Below are positions 51,010-59,115 of a stretch of DNA of 64,000 bases, piece after piece (the stretch's first letter is position 1; each line of letters begins with the position of its first letter). Origin of the DNA: Lachnospiraceae bacterium (GTDB taxonomy: Bacteria > Bacillota > Clostridia > Lachnospirales > Lachnospiraceae); NCBI GenBank assembly GCA_017546025.1, contig JAFYYS010000027.1:43716-107715 (forward strand), given 5' to 3'. Made by a program: the position numbers and the translations under genes. Below the pieces are notes generated by a model. That model saw nothing but the letters and a program-made list of their open reading frames with translations. It did not search any database and was not told where the DNA came from.

Positions 51010-51390
51010 ATGGAAGAAAGCAACAAGACGGACAAAGAGACAAAAAAGAAACGACGCAGGAAGCGCACTTTGATTGTGCTGGCAATACTGGCAGCGCTTA
51101 TTCTTTTGACACCGATACCGTATACCATTAAGGACGGAGGAACTAAGCATTACAGCGCGATACTGTACAGTGTATATGACTATCATGCACTGTGGATGCA
51201 CTATTACCGTAACACGGAAACGAATGAACTCCGGTATTCCATCCTCAGGGGAATCGCGGTTGATATTCTCGGCATTAAGGTGTATGACGGGACGTGGGAA
51301 GACCGGCCGACCGGCAGCGAGTGGGAACAGATCAGTGCAGATGAGTATGACCGGCTGCGTTGGGAACAGTACGAAGAAGAACAGAGATAA
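51010..51390 (+). CDS. Small single-helix membrane protein of unknown function
   Basis: A 126-residue protein. A very basic N terminus (TKKKRRRKR) is followed by one helix (about 19-37, LIVLAILAALILLTPIPYTI) and an extracellular domain of about 85 residues rich in Tyr, Trp and Asp. GGGGGAG precedes the ATG at 51010; a longer in-frame form overlaps the DUF3737 gene. I do not recognise the family. It is followed 25 bases later by the aminotransferase gene. Confidence 0.6.
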   Translation: MEESNKTDKETKKKRRRKRTLIVLAILAALILLTPIPYTIKDGGTKHYSAILYSVYDYHALWMHYYRNTETNELRYSILRGIAVDILGIKVYDGTWEDRPTGSEWEQISADEYDRLRWEQYEEEQR

Positions 51391-51415
51391 AAAACGGGAG
51401 CAAGTAGGCAGACCT

Positions 51416-52591
51416 ATGAAGTACGATTTTGACAAAGTGGTTAACCGACGCGGCACGGACGCTGTCAAATGGGAAGTCGGACCGGAAGAACTACCGATGT
51501 GGGTTGCCGACATGGACTTTCAGACGGCACCGGAGATCCGCGAGGCGCTATCCGAGCGCGTAAGCCATGGCATTTTCGGTTATACTGATGTGCCGGAGCG
51601 CTGGCGCAGGGCTTATGTGAACTGGTGGCAGACCCGCCACGGCTTTACGATGGAAGGGGAAGCGCTGATTTTCTGTACCGGTGTCATCCCGGCGATTTCT
51701 TCGGCCGTCCGCAAGCTGACGACACCGAACGAAAAGGTCATCGTGCAGACGCCTGTTTACAATATCTTCTTCAACTGCATCCGAAACAACGGCTGCCAGG
51801 CATTATGCAATCCGCTCATCTACGAGAACGGTCAGTACCGCATGGATTTTGCGGATCTCGAGGAGAAGATGGCCGACCCGCAGGCGACATTGATGCTGCT
51901 TTGCAACCCGCATAATCCCGTTGGCAGAATCTGGGATCGGGAGACGCTTCTCAGGGTTGCGGAGCTCGCTGAAAAATACCATGTGATCGTAATTTCGGAC
52001 GAGATTCACTGTGACCTTACCGCACCCGGAAAGGACTATGTGCCATTTGCCTCAATCAGTAAAGCAGCGCGCGATATCAGCATTACGTGCCTTGCTCCGA
52101 CCAAGACGTTTAACCTCGCGGGCATCCAGACGGCGGCTGTATATGTCTGGAATCCGCTTTACCATCATAAGATCTGGCGTGCCCTCAATACCGACGAGGT
52201 CGCGGAGCCGAATGCGTTCGCCGTGACGGCTGCGGAAGCCGCATTTGAAAAGGGCGGCGCATGGCTTGACGAGCTGCGCGTCTACCTTTGGGAGAACCGG
52301 AAGATTGTTGCCGAGGCTTTGAAGGCGGAGAACCCCGAGGTGTTCGTCACGGAGGGAGATGCAACTTATCTGTTATGGATTGACGTGAATGCCCTTCCCG
52401 GAAACAGCAGGGAAATCGCAGGCTTTTTGCGCAGGGAGACCGGCCTTTACCTGACCGGCGGCATGCAGTACGGAACCGGCGGCGAGCATCATCTCCGTAT
52501 GAACATTGCCTGCCCGAAGGCACTTCTTAACGACGGCGTTGAGCGGCTTGTCCGCGGGCTCAGGCTTTACCGGGAGACTGTCGGCGTGTGA
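51416..52591 (+). CDS. MalY/PatB-type PLP-dependent C-S lyase (aminotransferase fold)
   Basis: A 391-residue fold type I PLP enzyme. It starts with DFDKVVNRRGTDAVKW and has LPMWVADMDFQTAPEIREAL, typical of MalY/PatB. Cofactor contacts are in LLCNPHNPVGRIW and SDEIHCDL, and the Schiff-base Lys in LAPTKTFNLAG. The reaction is probably beta-cleavage of cystathionine or cysteine. The start is set by the conserved N terminus; the ribosome binding site is weak (AGGCAG). Confidence 0.9.
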   Translation: MKYDFDKVVNRRGTDAVKWEVGPEELPMWVADMDFQTAPEIREALSERVSHGIFGYTDVPERWRRAYVNWWQTRHGFTMEGEALIFCTGVIPAISSAVRKLTTPNEKVIVQTPVYNIFFNCIRNNGCQALCNPLIYENGQYRMDFADLEEKMADPQATLMLLCNPHNPVGRIWDRETLLRVAELAEKYHVIVISDEIHCDLTAPGKDYVPFASISKAARDISITCLAPTKTFNLAGIQTAAVYVWNPLYHHKIWRALNTDEVAEPNAFAVTAAEAAFEKGGAWLDELRVYLWENRKIVAEALKAENPEVFVTEGDATYLLWIDVNALPGNSREIAGFLRRETGLYLTGGMQYGTGGEHHLRMNIACPKALLNDGVERLVRGLRLYRETVGV

Positions 52592-52621
52592 CATTTTCCA
52601 TTGCAGAATAACGGAAAGATG

Positions 52622-52656
52622 TGGAGCGTAAAAAACTTTTACGTTCCACTTGTTTT
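52622..52656 (+). terminator. Terminator after the MalY-type gene
   Basis: TGGAGCGTAAAA pairs with TTTTACGTTCCA (one G-T pair), followed by CTTGTTTTTT. The T-run is also the -35 of the next promoter. Confidence 0.85.
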
Positions 52657-52678
52657 TTGGAAAATGTGCCTTTATAAT
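52650..52678 (+). promoter_or_regulatory. Promoter of the PH-like protein gene
   Basis: TTGTTT (52650-52655), 17-base spacer containing GGAAAATGTG, TATAAT (52673-52678). Confidence 0.65.
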
Positions 52679-52721
52679 GATGGAAGAAGGTCCTTTCGGA
52701 CAAGCGGAGGAGGTAAGCTTT

Positions 52722-53165
52722 ATGGAAGAGGAAGAAATCCTTTGGAAAGACAGAAAGCATCATATGTGGTTTCCGTTTTCCTTTACGAAGTATTCCGTTT
52801 CGAAGTCTTCGCTGTATGTGCAGCAGGGATTTTTCAAGACGAGTTACGATGAGACGCTTTTGTACCGCATCATGGATATCCGCCTGAGCAGAACGCTTTT
52901 GCAGAAGTTCTTCGGAACCGGTACGGTGGAGCTTTTCACCCGTGTGGATACGCAGCATGTCATTCAGTTGAAGAACATTAAGCATTCCAAGGACGTTCGC
53001 CGGCTGCTTTCGAATCTCGTTGAGCAGGTTCGAAACGAGAAGAATGTTGTCGGTAAGGAATTCTACGGAATCATGGGCGGCGGGCACCATCCCGGAGACG
53101 ACTGCCCCGGCAATGATGACGCGGTTGACATGGACGGTGACGGCATTCCGGATGCGTTTGAATAA
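52722..53165 (+). CDS. Small PH-like (bPH2/DUF304-type) protein with a C-terminal calcium-loop motif
   Basis: A 147-residue soluble protein. Residues about 1-115 look like a bacterial PH domain (EILWKDRKHHMWFPFSFTKYSVSKSSL, YRIMDIRLSRTLLQKFFGTGTVELFT, NIKHSKDVRRLLSNLVEQVRNEK). The tail GGGHHPGDDCPGNDDAVDMDGDGIPDAFE carries DMDGDGIPD, a DxDxDGxxD calcium-binding loop usually found in extracellular proteins, here without a signal peptide. AGGAGG precedes the ATG. Function unknown. Confidence 0.65.
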   Translation: MEEEEILWKDRKHHMWFPFSFTKYSVSKSSLYVQQGFFKTSYDETLLYRIMDIRLSRTLLQKFFGTGTVELFTRVDTQHVIQLKNIKHSKDVRRLLSNLVEQVRNEKNVVGKEFYGIMGGGHHPGDDCPGNDDAVDMDGDGIPDAFE

Positions 53166-53180
53166 TCCGAAAAAAGCCTA

Positions 53181-53209
53181 TTGACAAAAGGATTGAGTTA
53201 GCATATCAT
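53181..53209 (+). promoter_or_regulatory. Promoter of the acyl carrier protein gene
   Basis: TTGACA (53181-53186), 17-base spacer, TATCAT (53204-53209). Confidence 0.8.
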
Positions 53210-53269
53210 TCCCTTGGTATTAACGAATGCTACCGTCTTTGGACGGGACTTGCAGAAGGAGTTTTTGTG

Positions 53270-53500
53270 ATGTTTGATAAGATTTTGCAGATTATGGAAG
53301 AGCAGCTCGGCATTGATACCGCCGGTGTAACAGAGGAGACCACGTTCCGTGAAGATCTCAGAATTGATTCTCTGGATCTGTATGAGCTGGTAACCGCTCT
53401 TGAGGACGAGTATGACATCGAGATTCAGCCGGAAGAGCTGGACGAGATTAAGAGTGTCGGAGACGTTGTGGAGTTTCTGGCATCTAAGGGAATCGAGTAG
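53270..53500 (+). CDS. acpP: Acyl carrier protein
   Basis: A 76-residue carrier with the phosphopantetheine attachment Ser34 in DLRIDSLDLYELV and an acidic four-helix sequence (PEELDEIKSVGDVVEFL). The ATG at 53270 is preceded by AAGGAG; a GTG immediately before it is closer than ideal. It is a single-gene unit away from any fatty acid synthesis cluster, so it may be the main ACP or a dedicated one; the D-S-L-D variant (rather than D-S-L-E/D-T) is common in Clostridia. Confidence 0.92.
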   Translation: MFDKILQIMEEQLGIDTAGVTEETTFREDLRIDSLDLYELVTALEDEYDIEIQPEELDEIKSVGDVVEFLASKGIE

Positions 53501-53527
53501 GATTCTGCATAAAACCTAAGAAATCAG

Positions 53528-53563
53528 ATACCCTTCTTCGGGCAGCCGGAGAAGGGTATTTTC
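53528..53563 (+). terminator. Terminator after acpP
   Basis: ATACCCTTCT pairs with AGAAGGGTAT around a GC-rich loop, followed by TTTTC. Confidence 0.8.
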
Positions 53564-53580
53564 ATGTCCGCGGGCAAGTT

Positions 53581-53603
53581 GTAACCGAACGGTTACGGTT
53601 TTT
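53581..53603 (+). terminator. Second terminator-like hairpin before dapF
   Basis: GTAACCG and CGGTTAC pair around AA, followed by GGTTTTTT. With the hairpin 20 bases upstream it forms a tandem terminator, or it is a palindromic operator. Confidence 0.55.
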
Positions 53604-53709
53604 TCACAGCATGGTCACATAGTTCTGCTATACTCCGCTCATTATCGGGCGCGCCCGGAGATGCGGTTTTATGGAAAATGTGACCGTTTCCCCTCCCGAT
53701 GGGGTTCAT

Positions 53710-53738
53710 TTGACAATTGTAGAATAAACATTTATAAT
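53710..53738 (+). promoter_or_regulatory. Promoter of dapF
   Basis: TTGACA (53710-53715), 17-base spacer, TATAAT (53733-53738). GGAAAATGTGAC lies 27 bases upstream of the -35. Confidence 0.85.
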
Positions 53739-53787
53739 ATTATACTGGTTTATGATACGCCGTTTGGCGGCACGGAAGGAATACCGT

Positions 53788-54621
53788 ATGAATTTTACGA
53801 AAATGCACGGTTGTGCCAATGATTACATTTATGTGGACTGCACGAAGGAGTCGGTTAAAAATCCAGGCCCTCTTGCGGTCCGTTTGAGCGACCGTCACAC
53901 CGGAATCGGCGGTGACGGAATGATTCTGATCAAACCGTCCGAGCGCGGCGATTTCTTCATGGAAATGTACAATGCAGACGGCAGTCTCGGAAAGATGTGC
54001 GGCAACGGCATCCGCTGCGTCGGCAAATACGTTTATGACCACCGTCTGACGGACAAAACGGAGCTTACCATCGATACGCCGGCAGGACTCAGGTACCTGA
54101 CCCTTCATGTGGAGGACGGCGTAACGAAGAGCGTTACCGTTAACATGGGGCACCCTTCGATGCGCCCCGAGGACCTTCCCGTTTTGGTAAAGGCGGGAGA
54201 CATCACCTATCCGGTGGAATCTGCCGGAAGAAACCTTTTGTTCACCCCGGTTTCTATGGGCAACCCCCACGCGGTGATTCTTGTTTCCGAGACAAAGGAT
54301 TATCCGGTGCAGGAGGTCGGTGAGCCGATTGAAAAGAATCCGCTGTTTCCGGAAGGGGTTAACGTCGAATTTGTCAAAGTAATATCAAAAGAGGAAATCT
54401 CGATGCGCGTCTGGGAGCGGGGCTCCGGAGAGACCTGGGCCTGCGGTACCGGTGCTTGCGCGTCGGCTTACGCCTGCTATGTGCGCGGGCTTACGGGACC
54501 GTCCGTGACGGTTCATCTTCTCGGAGGAGACCTTTTCATCCGCTACGATGAAAAGGAGGATGTGATTTATATGACCGGTCCCGCCGTAACGGTTTTCGAG
54601 GGAACGGTTGAGACGGACTGA
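53788..54621 (+). CDS. dapF: Diaminopimelate epimerase
   Basis: A 277-residue enzyme converting LL- to meso-diaminopimelate for lysine and peptidoglycan synthesis. The two catalytic Cys are in GKMCGNGIRCVG and WACGTGACASA. The N terminus MHGCANDYIYVDC differs slightly from the usual MHGLGNDF. The ATG at 53788 follows GGAAGGA; the in-frame extension covers the transcription start. It precedes the dockerin/hydrolase gene by 38 bases with no terminator between, so wall precursor synthesis and the wall-active protein may be co-expressed. Confidence 0.93.
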   Translation: MNFTKMHGCANDYIYVDCTKESVKNPGPLAVRLSDRHTGIGGDGMILIKPSERGDFFMEMYNADGSLGKMCGNGIRCVGKYVYDHRLTDKTELTIDTPAGLRYLTLHVEDGVTKSVTVNMGHPSMRPEDLPVLVKAGDITYPVESAGRNLLFTPVSMGNPHAVILVSETKDYPVQEVGEPIEKNPLFPEGVNVEFVKVISKEEISMRVWERGSGETWACGTGACASAYACYVRGLTGPSVTVHLLGGDLFIRYDEKEDVIYMTGPAVTVFEGTVETD

Positions 54622-54659
54622 ACGCTTAACTTACGCGATCTGTGAAAGGAGGAAACAGG

Positions 54660-57368
54660 ATGAAACACGGACATCGCTTTCTCAGCCTGATGCTTGCGCT
54701 TGTGCTGATATGTCCCATATTCCTGCCTGTTTCGGGAAGGACAGCCTATGCGGCTGCCACGGAAGAAACCTATTCGCCGACCAAAAAGGGCACGATTAAT
54801 TCGCCCGTCAACGGTACTTTGAACGCCCGTGTGGATGCACGATCCGATTCCGCGCTTGCCGATACGCTTGCAAACGGCACCCAGGTGGAAATCCTCGGAA
54901 AGAAGCAGTACCCGGGCATAAAGGCGTGGTATAAGATTCGTTACACGAAGAACGGCGTAACGAAGGAAGCATACGGCTTCGCCGAGTATATCACGGTGAC
55001 GGGAACGAATAACACCAATACGAACAATAACAACAACGGTAAGCCTGTTTCGAAGTATGAGACCTACAGTCCCGCGAAGCTCGGCTATACCGACTATGCG
55101 CCTGCCACGAATGCCAGAACCGCTGCGACCAGCAGTGCGGCCTTCGTGAAGGATAAGAACGGCAATGCGGTGCAGCTTCCGTGCGGCGTGAAGGTAAAGG
55201 TTTACGCACAGGAGGGCACCTATTATAAGTGCGGCATTACGGTAGACGGCGCCGAGAAGATCGGTTATCTCTATGCCGGTTATGTCCGGATTTACACGGT
55301 TCCGAGCGGCGACGACGCATTTGTCGCAGACCTTCGAAGCCAGGGCTTCCCGGAATCCTATATCGAGCCGCTCCGCATCCTGCACGCCCAGCACCCGCAG
55401 TGGGTATTCAAGGCCGACAAGAACAACCTTGACTGGACAGCAGCACTGAATGCGGAAAGCGCCTACCAGGTGGCACTCGTTAATTATACGAGCCCTACCT
55501 CCTGGAAGAGCCTTGATGAAATTGCATATGTTTATAAGACCTCGGACAATAAGGACGGCGGCTGGAAGAAGCTGGACGGCTTCCATTGGGAAGCAGCCAA
55601 CAGAACGGCGACGGCGTACTTCATGGATCCGAGAAACTTCCTGACCGAGTCGGAAATCTTCCAGTTCGAGAGCCAGACCTACGATGCTTCGATTCATACA
55701 TTGGAGCGTATCCAGAGTCTTCTCGAAGGAACCTTCATGGAAGGTGTCGTTCCGAACGAGTATAAGTGGAGAAGCCAGACCGTTGTTCGCGATGACAAAG
55801 GATACGTAGCACGGATTGATACCGATGAGGTACTGACCGGCGGCACGCCGCTTACGTATGCGGAAGTATTCCTGTACTCGGCACAGATTTCCGGTGTAAG
55901 TCCGGATATGCTTGTGGCACGTGTCATTCAGGAGATGGGCATCAACGGAACATCGCTGATCATCTCGGGTAACTCGAAGACCGCGCCCGGCCATTACAAC
56001 TATTACGACTTCGGCACCTATGCAACGGCTACCGCGGACGCGATTACGAACGGTCTCATCTACGCGAAGAAGGAAGATCCGAGATACTGTCTTCCCTGGA
56101 ACAGACGCTGGAAGGCCCTGTACGGCGGCGCGATTCTGATCGGCCGTGATTATATCAGCAAGGGCCAGGATACGCTTTACTATCAGAAGTTCAATGTAAA
56201 GCCCAATTCGAACGGTTATAAGGTTTACAGCCATCAGTATATGACCAACATTCAGGCTCCGTCCAATGAGGCGAGAACCATGTACAGCGCCTGTCCGGAT
56301 CTGGATGTGCCGTTGATCTTCAAGATTCCGGTTTACAACAACATGCCGGAACAGGTCAGCCCCTTCCCGGAAGGCAACTCGACGGCCAACCCGAACCCGT
56401 ATCTGAAGAGCATTACCGTAGCAGGACAGGATCTTACGCCTGCCTTCGATTACAAGACCTTTAACTATGATGTGGTTGTTGACCAGTCCGTCAGTGAAGT
56501 AACAATCAGCGCGGAAGCACTTGCCACGGCGACGAAGATTACCGGAACCGGAAAGGTTACGCTGAAGCTCGGTGAGAATAAGATTACTGTGCGATCCACT
56601 GCGGCATTCGGCAACTATAAAGAATATGTCATCAATATATACCGCGAAGCTACCGGAGGCGGCGGAGAAGTCTCAGAGCGCATTAAGACTTCATATATTC
56701 TGGAAGATGATTACCTGTCGGGCGTCGCTCCCGGAACCGGGGTTGAAAATCTGTTGAAGAATTTCCAGCTGACAAACGGCGGAACCGTGACGGTATTAGA
56801 TCCATCAGGGAAAGCCGTGACAAGCGGTAATGTCGGAACCGGATATAAGGTTAAGACACCGCAACAGCAGTTTACGGTGCTGGTTTACGGGGATGTCAAT
56901 AAAGACGGAGATATATCTGCTCTTGATCTTTTGTATATCAAGCGTCACATGCTGAAACTTGTGACATTGGATGCTGTGGCGAAGATGGCAGCCGATGTAA
57001 AGGAAGACAATTCGACAGACGCTTATGACCTGCTGTATATTAAGCGACACATTTTGGGACTGGCTTCCATCTCGCAGCCGAAGGGAACCGAAAAGATTTA
57101 CGGTCCGGAGAATACGCCGACGCCGACACCGGCACCGACCAATACGCCTGTACCGACGAATACACCGGTACCGACCGAGGCGCCGAGTCCGACACCGGTA
57201 CCGACCGAGACGCCGAGCCCCACACCGGTACCGACCGAGACACCGAGTCCGACACCGGTACCGACCGAGACACCGAGTCCGACAGCGATACCGACTGAGG
57301 TGCCGAGTGTAACCCCTGTACCGACTTCGTCTCCTGACGGAAATTCGGGAGAGGGCAATCAGGGATAA
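54660..57368 (+). CDS. Secreted SH3 / glucosaminidase-like / cadherin-like / dockerin multidomain protein
   Basis: A 902-residue exported protein; AAAGGAGG seven bases before the ATG sets the start. Signal peptide (1-31). Two SH3b-like domains (about 40-105, [17 protein letters not shown], and 130-215). A GH73/LytB-like N-acetylglucosaminidase region (about 215-560: [51 protein letters not shown] with a likely catalytic Glu, [22 protein letters not shown]). A cadherin-like beta-sandwich domain (about 577-665). A dockerin type I (about 741-802) with one canonical calcium loop [12 protein letters not shown] and one degenerate [12 protein letters not shown], each followed by LLYIKRH. A Thr-Pro-rich tail ends it. 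Predicted to cut peptidoglycan glycan strands. The next gene encodes a cohesin-like partner. Confidence 0.82.
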   Translation: MKHGHRFLSLMLALVLICPIFLPVSGRTAYAAATEETYSPTKKGTINSPVNGTLNARVDARSDSALADTLANGTQVEILGKKQYPGIKAWYKIRYTKNGVTKEAYGFAEYITVTGTNNTNTNNNNNGKPVSKYETYSPAKLGYTDYAPATNARTAATSSAAFVKDKNGNAVQLPCGVKVKVYAQEGTYYKCGITVDGAEKIGYLYAGYVRIYTVPSGDDAFVADLRSQGFPESYIEPLRILHAQHPQWVFKADKNNLDWTAALNAESAYQVALVNYTSPTSWKSLDEIAYVYKTSDNKDGGWKKLDGFHWEAANRTATAYFMDPRNFLTESEIFQFESQTYDASIHTLERIQSLLEGTFMEGVVPNEYKWRSQTVVRDDKGYVARIDTDEVLTGGTPLTYAEVFLYSAQISGVSPDMLVARVIQEMGINGTSLIISGNSKTAPGHYNYYDFGTYATATADAITNGLIYAKKEDPRYCLPWNRRWKALYGGAILIGRDYISKGQDTLYYQKFNVKPNSNGYKVYSHQYMTNIQAPSNEARTMYSACPDLDVPLIFKIPVYNNMPEQVSPFPEGNSTANPNPYLKSITVAGQDLTPAFDYKTFNYDVVVDQSVSEVTISAEALATATKITGTGKVTLKLGENKITVRSTAAFGNYKEYVINIYREATGGGGEVSERIKTSYILEDDYLSGVAPGTGVENLLKNFQLTNGGTVTVLDPSGKAVTSGNVGTGYKVKTPQQQFTVLVYGDVNKDGDISALDLLYIKRHMLKLVTLDAVAKMAADVKEDNSTDAYDLLYIKRHILGLASISQPKGTEKIYGPENTPTPTPAPTNTPVPTNTPVPTEAPSPTPVPTETPSPTPVPTETPSPTPVPTETPSPTAIPTEVPSVTPVPTSSPDGNSGEGNQG
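57113..57345 (+). repeat. Tandem repeat encoding a Thr-Pro-rich tail
   Basis: An imperfect repeat of about 30 bases (core CCGACACCGGTACCGACCGAG) encodes [14 protein letters not shown] units, four to five times. Likely a flexible or glycosylated linker; prone to length change. Confidence 0.8.
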
Positions 57369-57422
57369 TCAGCCATTATTCTTTCAGCGATTTAATGTGT
57401 TCGGAGGAGTTTTTATATCATT

Positions 57423-58970
57423 ATGAAGCATACAAGGATTGTGAAAGCATTAGCCGTATGGATGGCAATGATGCTCGCGGTGATTTCACTTGGAGGCAAG
57501 CCTGCCAAGGCTGACGAATCGGCAACTGTCAGACTGAGTTCGGCTACTGTGGAGAAGGGAAAGACTGTAACAGTTGTCCTGACAGTTTCTGCGACATCAA
57601 CCATTGGTATAATAGATGTCGTCTTCTCTTTTGATTCATCTAAGTTACAATATGAATCCGGTGACGGTAGGGGAGTGCCTTCCGGGAATACAATCCATGT
57701 CATTGATTATGAGGAGAAAAAATCAGGCAGTTACAGCTTTATTTTTAAGGCGATTGATGTAGCCGAAGGAGGAACAGCAATCTCCATTACGAGCGCAACA
57801 GTTAGCCCGCTGGATCCCGCTTTAGGTGATTCCTTCCCGACGTCGAAGCAGAACGGTTCCGTAAAGATCACTGCCCCTTACCAGGCTTCAACGAATGCTG
57901 AGCTCGCTTCCCTTTCGATGGGTGAGGCGAACATTTCTCCGGCATTTTCCAAGGATGTTTTGAACTATACCGCTTCTGTCGGCGGAACCGTCAGCAAGGT
58001 TACCGTTTCCGCAAAGGCAGCAGATGCGAAGGCTAAGGTAGCCGTTACCGGCAACACCGGTCTGAAGGAAGGCGCGAATACCGTAAGCGTTAAGGTTACG
58101 GCTGAGGACGGCACGACCGTTAAGACCTATACCATCACCGTAACAAGAGGCAAGGCTCCGACACCGAAGCCTGCAACGCCTACTCCGACGCCCACGCCGC
58201 CGGTTACCGTGAAGGTCGGCGAGACCAATCTGGCCATTAAGGATAAGCCGGATGCCAAGTATATAAATGACACGGCAGAATGGGAGTCTACAATTGTAGA
58301 ATACGCAACCGGAGGAAAGACGATGAAGATCGGCGCGCTGACCAGCAAAACGACCGGCTTCAATGTCGTAGAGCTTTCCGACGGCAAGCTTTATATCCTG
58401 GATACGGAAAAGGGTACAGCTACCCGCTACGCGAACTTCAGCACCGAATCCCAGAGCATTGTGTTCCTGGATCCCTCGGATGAAGTCATCATCCCGACGG
58501 GGTACAAAAAGACCACCCGCACATTTGACGGGGAGGAAATTACCGCCTACGCCGCTTCCGACACGAGCGAATACGCCATCGTGTACGGCAAGAACAGCAA
58601 GGGTGTGACCGGTTGGTTCCAGCTTGATCTGACCGACGGTTCCTTCCAGCGGTTCAATACGGAGGACATTGAGCTTGTTCCGACTCCGACGCCCACGCCG
58701 ACCCCGACTCCGACGCCTACGCCTGAGCCGACGATGACGCCTACGCCCGAGCCGACAGCAGCGCCGACCCCGACGACGGTTGTGCAGGCAGCTGCCCCGG
58801 CCGCGACGAACAAAGGCCTTTTCTCGGACAAGATCATGACCGGCGCCTGTGTGGTACTGTTCGTCCTTGCCGTGACATTTTTCATCCTCTACATCCTCTC
58901 GAAGAAGAAGTACGAGAGAAGATTCATGCCTGACGAAGAGTTCCTCAACGAGGCGGATGATTACGACTGA
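57423..58970 (+). CDS. Membrane-anchored cohesin-like protein with cadherin-like domain
   Basis: A 515-residue exported protein. Signal peptide (1-30). A cohesin-like beta-sandwich (about 33-150: VRLSSATVEKGKTVTVVLTV, IGIIDVVFSFDSSKLQYES, SYSFIFKAIDVAEGGTAI). A cadherin-like domain (about 160-245, LASLSMGEANISPAFSKDVL). A Thr-Pro linker, an unassigned domain of about 160 residues (VGETNLAIKDKPDAKYIND), a second Thr-Pro linker (TPTPTPTPTPTPEPTMTP), one membrane helix (about 470-492) and an acidic cytoplasmic tail. It starts 54 bases after the dockerin gene, with GGAGGAG somewhat far from the ATG. I infer that it binds the dockerin of its neighbour and holds it at the membrane. Confidence 0.78.
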   Translation: MKHTRIVKALAVWMAMMLAVISLGGKPAKADESATVRLSSATVEKGKTVTVVLTVSATSTIGIIDVVFSFDSSKLQYESGDGRGVPSGNTIHVIDYEEKKSGSYSFIFKAIDVAEGGTAISITSATVSPLDPALGDSFPTSKQNGSVKITAPYQASTNAELASLSMGEANISPAFSKDVLNYTASVGGTVSKVTVSAKAADAKAKVAVTGNTGLKEGANTVSVKVTAEDGTTVKTYTITVTRGKAPTPKPATPTPTPTPPVTVKVGETNLAIKDKPDAKYINDTAEWESTIVEYATGGKTMKIGALTSKTTGFNVVELSDGKLYILDTEKGTATRYANFSTESQSIVFLDPSDEVIIPTGYKKTTRTFDGEEITAYAASDTSEYAIVYGKNSKGVTGWFQLDLTDGSFQRFNTEDIELVPTPTPTPTPTPTPTPEPTMTPTPEPTAAPTPTTVVQAAAPAATNKGLFSDKIMTGACVVLFVLAVTFFILYILSKKKYERRFMPDEEFLNEADDYD

Positions 58971-58990
58971 TACTGATTGAATTGACATTG

Positions 58991-59029
58991 AACCCGGACG
59001 CTGGCGGCGCCCGGGTTTTCTTTGTTTTT
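58991..59029 (+). terminator. Terminator after the cohesin-like gene
   Basis: AACCCGG pairs with CCGGGTT around a GC-rich loop, followed by TTCTTTGTTTTT. Confidence 0.8.
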
Positions 59030-59043
59030 CGAGGCTTAACGGG

Positions 59044-59083
59044 CAAGTTCGAACTTGTTTTTTAGGGGCGGATATGGGATAAT
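59044..59083 (+). promoter_or_regulatory. Palindrome and promoter of the M16C peptidase gene
   Basis: CAAGTTCGAACTTG (59044-59057) is a perfect palindrome followed by six T. TTGTTT (59055-59060), 17-base spacer, GATAAT (59078-59083) form the promoter, overlapping the palindrome. Confidence 0.55.
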
Positions 59084-59115
59084 GAAAGCAGTAACGACAG
59101 GAGGTACCAAAGTCC

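Noticed and set aside
53700..53750. AT-rich stretch before dapF as a replication or attachment site
   Set aside because: It is fully explained by a canonical promoter; no repeats or integrase nearby.
54567..56234. 555-codon minus-strand open frame opposite the dockerin/hydrolase gene
   Set aside because: Low-complexity basic/hydrophobic translation with no recognisable domain, fully antisense to a multidomain gene with signal peptide and ribosome binding site.
57113..57345. Possible CRISPR-like array
   Set aside because: The periodic repeats encode a Thr-Pro linker in frame with the upstream protein and have no spacers.
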